A stretch of DNA of 64,000 nt from an uncultured Rikenellaceae bacterium (GTDB lineage Bacteria; Bacteroidota; Bacteroidia; Bacteroidales; Rikenellaceae). The stretch lies in NCBI GenBank assembly GCA_946486375.1, contig CAMLTW010000002.1, forward strand, positions 248,001-312,000, read 5' to 3'. Numbering within the stretch: the stretch's first letter is position 1; each line of letters starts with the position of its first letter. The notes beneath the pieces were generated by a model that was not told where the DNA came from, did not search any database, and saw nothing but the letters and a program-made list of their open reading frames with translations. Made by a program: the position numbers and the translations under genes. Shown one piece after another: positions 18,717-25,656 of the stretch.

Positions 18717-19074
18717 GGAAATATCCCTTTATGTAATCTGCCAAAAGTTCGTAAAAGACGATCAAGGTTGTCAGCCGCGAAGCTATCCCTGCCGTGCTTT
18801 TTTCGGCGTTTGCAACCCTGGCCAGTTGGTTCAGATTGTTGCCTTGCCGGGCAAGCTCGGCAACGGCTGTGAGGACTTCGGGCGGAATGCGGCGAGGCGG
18901 TCTTCCAAACAGCACCTTTTCGCGGCAGTAGGAGGCAAGGTCTGTTCCTGCCGCTTTTGCCTCGTTTTGCAGCCTTCGTTTAACGGCAGGCGTGACGTGG
19001 AATTTGACTTCCTCGGAGCGTTTTTGGGCTTCCGGCTTAGGGGGTCTGCCCCCTGTTTTTCTACCAGCCGCCAT
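18706..19074 (-). CDS. MobC-like mobilization accessory protein
   Basis: 122 residues. A basic N-terminus (MAAGRKTGGRPPKPEAQKRS) is followed by a ribbon-helix-helix-like segment (VKFHVTPAVKRRLQNEAKAAG), then SYCREKVLFGRPP and the typical MobC block ELARQGNNLNQLARVAN. Such proteins bind oriT, help open it and recruit the relaxase. The relaxase start lies inside its 3' end. oriT is expected just upstream, in the gene-free stretch to the right. Confidence 0.88.
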   Translation of the reverse strand: MAAGRKTGGRPPKPEAQKRSEEVKFHVTPAVKRRLQNEAKAAGTDLASYCREKVLFGRPPRRIPPEVLTAVAELARQGNNLNQLARVANAEKSTAGIASRLTTLIVFYELLADYIKGYFHDR

Positions 19075-19953
19075 AGCTTCCGATATTTAGAGGTGAAACC
19101 AAGCGACAGCAATAAGGGCGGCAGTTTTGGACGAGTGACCTATGGGAACCGTCCGCCGGCATCGAAGATGCCCAGAGGCCCGAATCCCCGGCGACCATCG
19201 GGAGCGGGGGATGTTTTGGTGTGCGACCGCAGGGAGCGAACCAAACGGGACAGCCCCGCAGGGCAAGGTTGCCCGGAAGTGTCCGAGAACGACCCGCCGG
19301 GGAGTTTCGAGGGCCTCCGAGTACAACCTTGCTCCTTTTGCTTTCGGGAGCGTTCGATGCCGGGTCTTTAGCCCCGATAGCGGTGCGTGGAAGTTCTCCC
19401 GATTGTCCCGACGCGCGAAGCGGGCCGGGGTAAGGGAGGACGGGAGCAAGGCGCAAAGCATCGAAGCTCACGCCGGGGTATGGGACAAGGCGAAAGGGAT
19501 TTCAGGGTGCGAAAACAAAACAGGGGATGGGGTCGGTATCCAAAGCCGAAGACCGTACGACCCTTCAGGCCGGAAGGTAAAGGGTATCCGTAAGGGAAGA
19601 AAAACAAGCTGTCATATCAAATGCTTTTTAGTCCCTGCAAAGATATAATCGTAGCACGGTTTAGGTTGCACCGCACATTGGCTGTGAAAGCTTTTGCATT
19701 GTCCTGCTTTTTATCCACAAGTTCGCTTAAAAACTGTATCCATACAACCATAGGCGTAAGAAGCCCCCCCTTCAAAACCGGTCAATTCTTCTCAATCCCC
19801 GTTAGGTAAAGAAAAAGTTCCTTATCCGGATTTACCTATGGCTATCTTGCACCCTCGAAGGCTGACGGAAAGCCTTTTTACTTTGCTTAAAATTTATTTA
19901 CTATGGGTATTATCTGTATCGAAGAGCGGGTATGAACGCTCCTTATCGGAAAA
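19075..19953. other. Long gene-free stretch upstream of mobC, probable oriT region
   Basis: About 880 bp without a credible gene. Open frames exist on both strands only because the sequence is GC-rich and short of stops; none shows a recognisable fold. Its position directly upstream of mobC is where Bacteroides mobilizable elements keep oriT. Visible structure includes GGCATC-GAA-GATGCC (19158-19172), and CCTTGCTCC near 19325 has its reverse complement GGAGCAAGG near 19442, as does TTCGATGC near 19353 with GCATCGAA near 19458. From about 19620 the composition turns AT-rich, suggesting promoters for the rightward HTH genes. I could not place a nick site. Confidence 0.45.
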
Positions 19954-20190
19954 ATGGAAACATTGGCCGCTCAGGCGCGGCAGTTGGAACGGCGGTACGA
20001 ACCGGAAACGGACGGGAATTGAATCGACTCGCAGGAGGTGTGCCTTGCGTTGGGCATTACCAAACGGACGCTGCAAAGCTACCGTGAAAAAGGGATTATC
20101 CCTTATTCCAGTGTGGGTGGCAAGTATTTCTACAAAGAAAGCGACGTGGCAGCCTATCTGCAATCGAAAACCAAACGAAGGGAGGCGTAG
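19954..20190 (+). pseudogene. MerR/excisionase-type HTH gene broken by an in-frame TGA
   Basis: One frame runs from ATG 19954 to TAG 20188-20190 (78 codons), interrupted by TGA at 20020-20022. Before the stop it reads METLAAQARQLERRYEPETD; after it comes a complete helix-turn-helix domain: IDSQEVCLALGITKRTLQSY, then REKGIIPYSSVGGKYFY. Relatives have Trp at the interrupted position (W-[IM]-D-S-Q-E-V), so a single TGG-to-TGA change explains it. The product would be a small DNA-binding regulator or excision factor. The next gene starts 2 bp after the end, showing the normal two-gene layout. Readthrough, restart or sequence error cannot be excluded. Confidence 0.75.
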
Positions 20191-20192
20191 CT

Positions 20193-20495
20193 ATGGCGAT
20201 GGACTATCTGACAATGGAAAGCGACCAGGTGCGGCAAGCCCTCGCGCTGCTTGGACAAGTCGAACGAGGCGTAAAAAAGGCGGCGGAGAACTACACGCCC
20301 TCGATTCGGGGCGAACGCTACCTGGCAGGGGATGAGGTGTGCGATTACCTGCATATCTCGCCCCGCACGCTGCAAACTCTCCGCGACACCCGACAAATCC
20401 CCTACACGGTCATCAGCGGACGCGTAATCCTCTATCCCGAAAAGGGAATCAAAGAAGTGCTGGAACAAAATTACAGAACCGTCGAAACCCCCTAA
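20193..20495 (+). CDS. Helix-turn-helix (excisionase-like) DNA-binding protein
   Basis: 100 residues. An N-terminal helix (YLTMESDQVRQALALLGQVERGVKKAAEN) is followed by a HTH_17/MerR-like domain: GERYLAGDEVCDYLHISPRT, then LQTLRDTRQIPYTVISGRVI and LYPEKGIKEVLEQ. Such pairs of small HTH proteins are common in Bacteroides integrative elements, where they act as recombination directionality factors or regulate excision and mobilisation. Its partner 2 bp upstream carries a premature stop, so this copy may now work alone. Its target could be the repeats just downstream. Confidence 0.8.
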   Translation: MAMDYLTMESDQVRQALALLGQVERGVKKAAENYTPSIRGERYLAGDEVCDYLHISPRTLQTLRDTRQIPYTVISGRVILYPEKGIKEVLEQNYRTVETP

Positions 20496-20970
20496 CCGGG
20501 CTGTTCCGGAAACCGCTACCTGCGGGGCTGCCTGTTTCGATTCAGGTAGTCCCGCTTTATTTTACCACTCTTATCGCAGATTTATCCGGTTTTTTCTTAT
20601 ATTTACAGCGACAAACTTTCTTAAATATTCTCGTTGGCGCTCGGTCGATCTCACCTTTAGAGATGACGCAGCGCCGTTGGGGTGTAACAGCCCGCGAACG
20701 GTAAATTGACTTGAGTGCCTTCGGGTGTTTGAGAAAGTTTGTCACCTGCGTCTCTCTTTTATTATGACAAACTTTCTCAATGGCCAATGCTACGGCAAGG
20801 CACACTCAAACACCAATGATGGGCATACGCCCCGCAACCGTTTATCCTGTTTTCGTTTTCATCTGCTTAGCTGACAAAACTCTGTCGGTCAGATTATTAT
20901 TCGCTTTTGCCGTGCCTTGCAGTACGGTAAGAGTTAAATCCTTATTACCAACTTTTTAACAATCAAACAC
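20496..20970. other. Gene-free stretch carrying repeats before the MNT-HEPN gene
   Basis: About 475 bp with no credible gene. It contains the three-copy GACAAACTTTCT motif described separately. Nearby, GGTGTTTGAG (around 20724-20733) is the reverse complement of CTCAAACACC (around 20805-20814), extending the symmetry outward. The last part (20900-20970) is the AT-richer leader of the next gene. Confidence 0.5.
20610..20780. repeat. Three copies of GACAAACTTTCT, two forming a 15-bp inverted repeat
   Basis: Copies lie at 20610-20621 (+), 20732-20743 (-) and 20766-20777 (+). The last two extend to TTGAGAAAGTTTGTC (20729-20743) and GACAAACTTTCTCAA (20766-20780), a perfect 15-bp inverted repeat around a 22-nt spacer. 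This looks like a binding site for a dimeric DNA-binding protein or a replication/transfer signal. Confidence 0.75.
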
Positions 20971-21903
20971 ATGGAAACGAATGAAATAATCGGGCAAGTA
21001 CGACCCGGACAAAACACGCAACCGGAGGAGCTTCAGCCACAATCCGTAACCTTATCCCCATCATCGAAAGCAGAGCATCCAAAACTTTACAACCCTGCGG
21101 AAGCGGAACAAATCGTCAAGCATTTAACTTGCGGACTGTTCGACCCGGAATACATTTTGTTGTTCGGAAAGCTCGTTGGCGGAACCCCATTCAGCGACCC
21201 TGCGACTTACGATCTGTTAATGGTCGTGCGTGAAACTCCCGCTTACGACTGGATGCAGGTTAAACGCTACCTGCGTTATCAAATGCCTGTCCGCCGCCGG
21301 GAGATCATCTACCTTAATATCTATATCCTGCCGCTAAGCTATGTCGAGTCCAACCATACGCCTTTTCTTTATTTTACCCATAGTGAGGGCGAGCTGCTCT
21401 ACTGCAAGGATCACTATCATTTTCGCCGCCCGAAACATCCCTGCAATTTTACGGCAGCCTATTGTGATGCGAAATACCATTTCGACACTTTTTCGGAGTT
21501 GGGAATGCTCTACATAGAAAAAGCAAACGGAGAGTATGCTCAAGGGCATAACCTGCGCCCGACAGCGCTCTTTACAGCACAAGCGGCAATTTATTTCTAT
21601 CACACACTCTATTATGTTTTTCACGGCATGGAGTTCGATATTCACGACCCGGTTGTAATGCACGAACGGATGCGGACACTCTCCTCGGAATTGATGCTAA
21701 TTCTGGACGATAACCACATCGACTACAACTTTACGCTGCCCTGTCTGAAAGGATTCATGCAGAAAGCGGCCTATCATCCGAAATTCGACGTTTCCCCGAA
21801 AGAATTGGAGATGCACATGGAACGCGTCGAGAAGATGGGAAATATCGTTCAGCGCCTCTGCGCCCTGCGGTTGGAATTGTATAAAGAGCTAAGCGAACAA
21901 TAA
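20971..21903 (+). CDS. Single-chain MNT-HEPN-like protein
   Basis: 310 residues. After a disordered N-terminus (about 1-40), residues 58-145 resemble a minimal nucleotidyltransferase: YILLFGKLVGGTPFSD followed by YDLLMVV, with Gly66/Gly70/Gly71 and Asp81 where the G-[GS]...D motif is expected. A second catalytic aspartate is not evident. Residues about 165-300 are helical and HEPN-like (LRPTALFTAQAAIYFYHTLYYV, MHERMRTLSSELMLILDD). MNT and HEPN proteins normally form two-gene toxin-antitoxin or defence modules; here both parts seem to be in one chain. No clear R-x4-6-H RNase motif is visible, so the HEPN part may be non-catalytic. A strong terminator follows. Confidence 0.6.
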   Translation: METNEIIGQVRPGQNTQPEELQPQSVTLSPSSKAEHPKLYNPAEAEQIVKHLTCGLFDPEYILLFGKLVGGTPFSDPATYDLLMVVRETPAYDWMQVKRYLRYQMPVRRREIIYLNIYILPLSYVESNHTPFLYFTHSEGELLYCKDHYHFRRPKHPCNFTAAYCDAKYHFDTFSELGMLYIEKANGEYAQGHNLRPTALFTAQAAIYFYHTLYYVFHGMEFDIHDPVVMHERMRTLSSELMLILDDNHIDYNFTLPCLKGFMQKAAYHPKFDVSPKELEMHMERVEKMGNIVQRLCALRLELYKELSEQ

Positions 21904-21914
21904 ACCGCCCGTTT

Positions 21915-21966
21915 ACAAACAAAAGGGCTTGGGAATCATTAAAAATTCCTAAGCCCTTTTGTTTGT
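21915..21966. terminator. Bidirectional terminator between convergent genes
   Basis: A 22-bp stem (21915-21936 with 21945-21966, one G-T pair) around loop CATTAAAA. Its A/T-rich outer arms give a T-tract on either strand. It separates the rightward MNT-HEPN-like gene from the leftward integrase gene. Confidence 0.85.
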
Positions 21967-22001
21967 AGGCATATCCGTTGAATCCTTCGTTTCGGCTGGG
22001 G

Positions 22002-23228
22002 TTAATCGGCTATTTTGAACTTATCCCCGATTTTTGATTCAAGGGCATCCATATCCCGTCCGATCTTGTCGTTGGTGATTTTGGCGTATATCTGGGTAGT
22101 GGTAATGTGCTTGTGACCGAGCATCTTGCTGACCGTCTCCAACGGGACGCCCTGGGAGAGCATGACGGTCGTCGCAAACGTATGCCGGGCCGTGTGCATC
22201 GTGGGATTAAACGACAATCCGGCGTGCCGGGCCACATGGCGCATCGACATATCCATTGTCTTATAGGTTCGCACCGGAAAAACCGCATTCCCCGGCAAAG
22301 CCAAGCGGCTATACTTCTCGACAAGCTGCCGGGCTACGGGAAGCAGCTTCACCCGAAACTGCGTTCCTGTCTTGGCGCGGTTGTCGATAATCCACATTTC
22401 CCCGTTCGCGTCCGTGTGAATATCGGCGTGAGTAAGTGCCTTAACGTCTATGTGGGACAGACCCGTAAAGTAACAGAACACGAATATATCCCGCACTATC
22501 GCGGTTTTGTAGTTGGGAAGATGTACGTGCATCACGGCCTGCAATTCCACCTCCGACAAAAAGCGGCGGTCGCGGTATTCGACCTTAAACCGATATCCGG
22601 CAAACGGGTCGGCTGCGATCCAACCGTTTTGGAAAGCGGTATAGGTCATCAGATGTAGTTTCTTGACCGGGGTTCGCATGGAACCCGACCGCAAACCCAG
22701 ATGATTGGACATAAAAACAATAAACTTATCCATAAAATCCCGTTTCAATTCTTTGAACGGAATATCCGAGAGGTTATATTCACGTAGGAGAAAGGCCGAC
22801 AAATGCCTGTAGGCTTCCTGGTAGTTTTTGAAGGTGCTTTGTGCCCGGTCTTTGCCTACACGCTTTCCGAACTCCTGCAAATACGCCTCGAAGGTCTGCA
22901 GGAGCAATTTACACTCGCCGCCCATGCCGAGCCACGCGTTTTTAACTTTTTCAGCGGTTACATAGCTGTCCCGATCGCAGATGCGTTGGTACTGCTTGCC
23001 GATGTTGGTTTTGATGTTCTCCAGTTTCTCGTTGATGCGTTGCGCTTCGATGCTCTTGCCCGAAGCCTTGTTCGCCTTGGTGTCCCAGAGGGCCGATCGG
23101 ACGGTCAGTTTGCAACTGAACTGGGCAATGGTTCCGTTGACGGTAATGCGGCCCATCACCGGGACTTTGCCGTTTTTCTCGGCCTGCCTTTTCAGGTAGA
23201 AAAGGACTTTGAAAGTGCTTCTTGCCAT
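22002..23228 (-). CDS. Tyrosine recombinase, IntDOT-like integrase
   Basis: I start at ATG 23228 because Bacteroides integrases begin M-(A)RSTFKVLFYLKR; the longer frame adds 53 residues upstream of the promoter-operator. 408 residues: an arm-binding domain 1-95, a SAM-like core-binding domain about 105-205, and a catalytic domain 225-400. Catalytic residues seen are Lys286, His345, Arg348, His372 and Tyr381. The usual first Arg is Ser258 (FTGLSHIDVK), as in IntDOT of CTnDOT, which tolerates some core mismatch. It catalyses integration and excision at the 12-bp core. The gene lies about 260 bp from attR and reads into the element. Confidence 0.93.
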   Translation of the reverse strand: MARSTFKVLFYLKRQAEKNGKVPVMGRITVNGTIAQFSCKLTVRSALWDTKANKASGKSIEAQRINEKLENIKTNIGKQYQRICDRDSYVTAEKVKNAWLGMGGECKLLLQTFEAYLQEFGKRVGKDRAQSTFKNYQEAYRHLSAFLLREYNLSDIPFKELKRDFMDKFIVFMSNHLGLRSGSMRTPVKKLHLMTYTAFQNGWIAADPFAGYRFKVEYRDRRFLSEVELQAVMHVHLPNYKTAIVRDIFVFCYFTGLSHIDVKALTHADIHTDANGEMWIIDNRAKTGTQFRVKLLPVARQLVEKYSRLALPGNAVFPVRTYKTMDMSMRHVARHAGLSFNPTMHTARHTFATTVMLSQGVPLETVSKMLGHKHITTTQIYAKITNDKIGRDMDALESKIGDKFKIAD

Positions 23229-23268
23229 AACTCTAATTTTTGGTGACAAACTTACGTTGATTAGAGTT
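23229..23268 (-). promoter_or_regulatory. Integrase promoter inside an inverted repeat (likely operator)
   Basis: TAAGTTTG on the - strand (23247-23254) is a perfect -7 box. It is framed by AACTCTAAT (23229-23237) and ATTAGAGTT (23260-23268), an exact 9-bp inverted repeat abutting the start codon. A protein bound to both arms would cover the promoter, so autoregulation or control by the HTH protein is plausible. No clear -33 TTTG is seen. Confidence 0.5.
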
Positions 23269-23486
23269 ATTTGGTGCTGTGAAAAACAAAGCAAAGTACT
23301 GAAAAACAATCCATTAAAAAGTAAAGTCCAAAAAAAGCCGCGGTAACGATTTGGTAACGCAACTCTTTCCGAACTTTGCCTTTTCATGCGGTTTTACCGC
23401 TTTCTAACCTCCGGGGCAATAATACTAAATCACTATTGTAGTGATATTTGCATTATATTGCCTCTGTCCCGTTTTTTTAAGGAGGC
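23269..23486. other. Right attachment arm region of the element
   Basis: No gene. It contains two copies of GGTAACG (23342-23348 and 23353-23359) that match GGTAACGA at 13553-13560 near the left end. It also has a hairpin ATCACTA-TTG-TAGTGAT at 23429-23445. Repeats at matching distances from the core are what integrase arm sites and directionality-factor sites look like, though binding is inferred. Confidence 0.4.
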
Positions 23487-23498
23487 TCCTCGTTTGGA
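23487..23498 (+). repeat. attR core repeat (TCCTCGTTTGGA)
   Basis: Exact copy of 13479-13490. The last three bases are also the first three of the right terminator arm. Confidence 0.75.
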
Positions 23499-23513
23499 AG
23501 GCCCCTTGTTGTT
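23496..23513 (-). terminator. Right half of the split terminator
   Basis: GGAAGGCCCCTTGTTGTT is the exact reverse complement of 13464-13481. In the uninterrupted chromosome it would also have ended leftward transcription from the sulfatase gene. It can no longer pair locally. Confidence 0.8.
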
Positions 23514-23677
23514 GTTCATGGCAGCCGAGCCCTTGACGCGATAATCTTTACTCTCTTTTACCTTTATCCTGGGAAGTCCTTCGTGCTGCGGAGCAGTATG
23601 GGGTTTTCCTGCTTTTGTCCGGCTCGGAACAGCAAGGTGGTGTTGGCAGAGAAAACAGGGAATCTGCTTTCCGGCGA

Positions 23678-24660
23678 TCATCGATGGGGCCAGGCATCGG
23701 GGAAGTTGGGCGAAGGTACGCTTTCGGTTTGGGCGAGGGCTTCCAATTTGGCGGCGATTTCCGGATAGCGGTCGGCCAAATTGGTAGTTTCGCTGATGTC
23801 TTGTTCGATGTTATAGGGTTCGGTTGGCTGGTTCCATCGGCGGATGGCCTTCCAAGCCCCCGTCGAACGGCTCAGGAGTGTCCGGGAAATTCCCAGAAAA
23901 GGGCGCGCTCCCGGAAATGAACAGGCCCCTCTTTCAACAGAGGTATCCAGCTTTGGCCATCGAGACCTTGTGGAGCACGGGCACCTGTAGCTTCGGGAAT
24001 CGTCGGTAGAATATCCGGAAAATAGACCATTTCGTCGGAAACCTGCCCTCTTCGGACAAAGGGAGCTTTCACCAGGATGGGCACCCGGATCCCTCCTTCA
24101 TAAAAGTTTGCCTTGTGTCCGTGCAGCACTCTGTTGGTGCGCAGTGTTCGGTGGGGTGCCATGCTGACCCCGCCGTTGTCTGAGATGAAAATGACCAGGG
24201 TTTGGTTGTCCAGCCCCAGTTCTTCCAACCGGCCGAGTGCCCGGCCTACGTTTCGGTCGAGGCTGTTCACAGGGCAGCATACTGTTTTGTTGCGCTGTCC
24301 CAATGTTCGAATCGGGCATATTCCAGCGTGTCATTAATGATGTAGGGTTCGTGTGGAGCATCGTAGGCCAGATAAAGGAAGAAGGGTTTGTCGCGGTGCT
24401 TCTCCAGAAAATCGAGAGCCTCTCCCGTGGATATATCGTTGTTGTGGAGCAGGCGTTTTCCGTCGGCATTTCCGGGATATGAATCAATTCGCGGTTGCCG
24501 AAACGGTAGTAGGGATAGTAATAAGGGGCGTTCGAGCGTACGGTACTGACCAGCCAGCCGGTAGACTCGTCGAACCCGTTGTTCAGCGGTCCGGCTTCGG
24601 GGTTGAAGCCGTCTAAGTGCCATTTATTGGCTAGTCCGGATCCATAGCCGCTGAGCCCTA
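23678..24660 (-). pseudogene. Sulfatase pseudogene, N-terminally truncated and frameshifted
   Basis: Pieces of one sulfatase can be followed across frames. First comes a degraded GLANKWHLDGFNPEAGPLNN segment, then GFDESTGWLVSTVRSNAPYY. A shifted frame gives ISTGEALDFLEKHRDKPFFL, and after another shift near 24290 SLDRNVGRALGRLEELGLDN and VIFISDNGG. A last shift near 23880 leads to EQDISETTNLADRYPEIAAK and a stop at 23678-23680. The N-terminal part with the C-x-P-S-R maturation motif is missing altogether. Intact relatives hydrolyse sulfate esters of host or algal glycans. It is clearly non-functional and converges on the PUL; the element inserted between them. Confidence 0.85.
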
Positions 24661-24689
24661 AAATCTAATAAGTTGTGTGCAAATTGTAT

Positions 24690-24732
24690 GTACGCAAAAG
24701 AAAAGGGGTCGCGATTTTCATCGCAACCCCTT
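24690..24732 (-). terminator. Terminator downstream of tRNA-Asn
   Basis: The stem 24703-24715 with 24720-24732 has loop GAAA on the - strand and one G-T pair, and is followed by TTCTTTT. It ends the tRNA transcript. Confidence 0.8.
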
Positions 24733-24742
24733 GATTTTCCGG

Positions 24743-24816
24743 CTCCTCAAGTAGGACTTGAACCTACGACCCCCTGATTAACAGTCAGGTGCTCTAACCA
24801 ACTGAGCTATTGAGGA
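24743..24816 (-). tRNA. tRNA-Asn (anticodon GTT)
   Basis: 74 nt with a full cloverleaf on the - strand: acceptor TCCTCAA/TTGAGGA, D-loop GTTGGTTA, anticodon stem CCTGA/TCAGG around loop CTGTTAA (anticodon GTT), T-arm GTAGG-TTCAAGT-CCTAC and discriminator G. CCA is not encoded. It has its own promoter 61 bp upstream and a terminator after it. The mobile element is not inserted in it. Confidence 0.95.
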
Positions 24817-24876
24817 AGATGCTCTTTTTTTGTGTAACCGTCCGGAAATCGTCGTGCTTTTCCCCTTTCGGCGGTG

Positions 24877-24908
24877 CAAATATAGATGCTCTTTTTTATT
24901 CCTGCAAA
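24877..24908 (-). promoter_or_regulatory. Promoter of tRNA-Asn
   Basis: On the - strand TTTG (24905-24908) is followed after 20 bp by TATATTTG (24877-24884), a textbook Bacteroidetes -33/-7 pair. It lies between the end of trmB and the tRNA. Confidence 0.8.
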
Positions 24909-24939
24909 TTTTTGCCGGGGTTTTTTGGCGCCTTCCCGA

Positions 24940-25656
24940 TTACAGCTGCTTATCCGGTTCAAAATCAGGTGCAAAAAAATCCTTTTTCCCGTTCAGCCGG
25001 AATTTCAGGTAGGTGATCGGGATGCCCCGTTGCAGGTACTGAGTTTCGTAGGCGGTTTTCACCGAAAGGGTTCGGTCGGCAAATCCGGTGCCATAGATAT
25101 CGTCGCAGGCCGCCGCCGTTTCCAAATCGTTGAAGGCGATGACCGCTTTCGTGTACTCGTGCAGATGGCGGCTGTCGGTTTTCAGGTGAATCCAACCCTC
25201 CGGTTTGAGGAACTTCGCATACCGGGAAAGAAATTCCGGAGCGGTGAGGCGTTTTTTGACCCGGCTTTTTTTCAGCTGCGGATCGGGAAACGTAATCCAG
25301 ATTTCGTCCGCTTCGTCCGGGCCGAAAAAAGAGTCGATGAATTCGATGCGGGTACGGACGAACCCGATGTTTTTGAGCTTTTCTTCCGTTGCCGTTTTCG
25401 CTCCGCGCCACATCCGGGCTCCCTTGATGTCCACCCCGATGTAGCCGGTTTCGGGATTTTGCCGTCCCAGCGCCACCGTATACTCTCCCCGTCCGCAACC
25501 CAGCTCCAGACATATCGGGTAGGACGCTTTGAAAAACGTTTCCCGCCAATGTCCTTTCAAGGGGTGATCGCGGTGGAATATTTCTTCGAATGCCGGTTGA
25601 ACGAGACAGTCGAACGTCTCATTCTCCCGAAACCGTTTGAGTTTGTCTTTTCCCAT
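24940..25656 (-). CDS. trmB: tRNA (guanine-N7)-methyltransferase TrmB
   Basis: 238 residues. SAM-dependent enzyme that makes m7G46 in the variable loop of tRNA. The SAM-binding motif is LELGCGRGEYTVALG (about 51-65), followed by YIGVDIKGARMWRGA and the family-specific ADEIWITFPDPQLKKSR block (about 114-130), which holds the catalytic Asp and the basic tRNA-binding segment. The C-terminus keeps LKTDSRHLHEYT. Its start lies 38 bp inside the end of gldH, so translation is coupled in the ricT-gldH-trmB operon. The tRNA-Asn gene lies downstream but has its own promoter. Confidence 0.93.
   Translation of the reverse strand: MGKDKLKRFRENETFDCLVQPAFEEIFHRDHPLKGHWRETFFKASYPICLELGCGRGEYTVALGRQNPETGYIGVDIKGARMWRGAKTATEEKLKNIGFVRTRIEFIDSFFGPDEADEIWITFPDPQLKKSRVKKRLTAPEFLSRYAKFLKPEGWIHLKTDSRHLHEYTKAVIAFNDLETAAACDDIYGTGFADRTLSVKTAYETQYLQRGIPITYLKFRLNGKKDFFAPDFEPDKQL

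Larger units (their letters stand above)
13479..23498. mobile_element. Mobilizable integrative element with IntDOT-like integrase
   Basis: The element spans about 10 kb between two copies of TCCTCGTTTGGA. It carries, left to right, a terminator, an AT-rich three-gene operon, a relaxase, MobC, a long gene-free stretch likely to hold oriT, an HTH pseudogene, an HTH protein, an MNT-HEPN-like protein and a tyrosine integrase reading inward from the right end. Relaxase and MobC without any visible tra genes mean it can be mobilised only by a helper conjugative element. The flanks, when joined, rebuild an intact palindromic terminator, which independently supports both ends. Base composition of the 13665-17167 operon is far more AT-rich than the host or the mob genes, so the cargo was acquired separately. 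Confidence 0.88.

Noticed and set aside
19142-19648. A 168-codon + strand frame upstream of mobC (with competing frames on the other strand)
   Set aside because: The translation is Arg/Ser/Gly-rich without hydrophobic pattern, and three or more frames are open together, so it is non-coding GC-rich sequence.
23433-23681. An 82-codon - strand frame crossing attR
   Set aside because: It spans the element-chromosome junction and its product is basic and patternless; it exists only because of the insertion.
24743-24816. tRNA-Asn considered as the integration site of the mobile element
   Set aside because: The element ends at 23498, over 1.2 kb away. No copy of the tRNA 3' end exists at the left boundary, and the split palindrome explains the site better.
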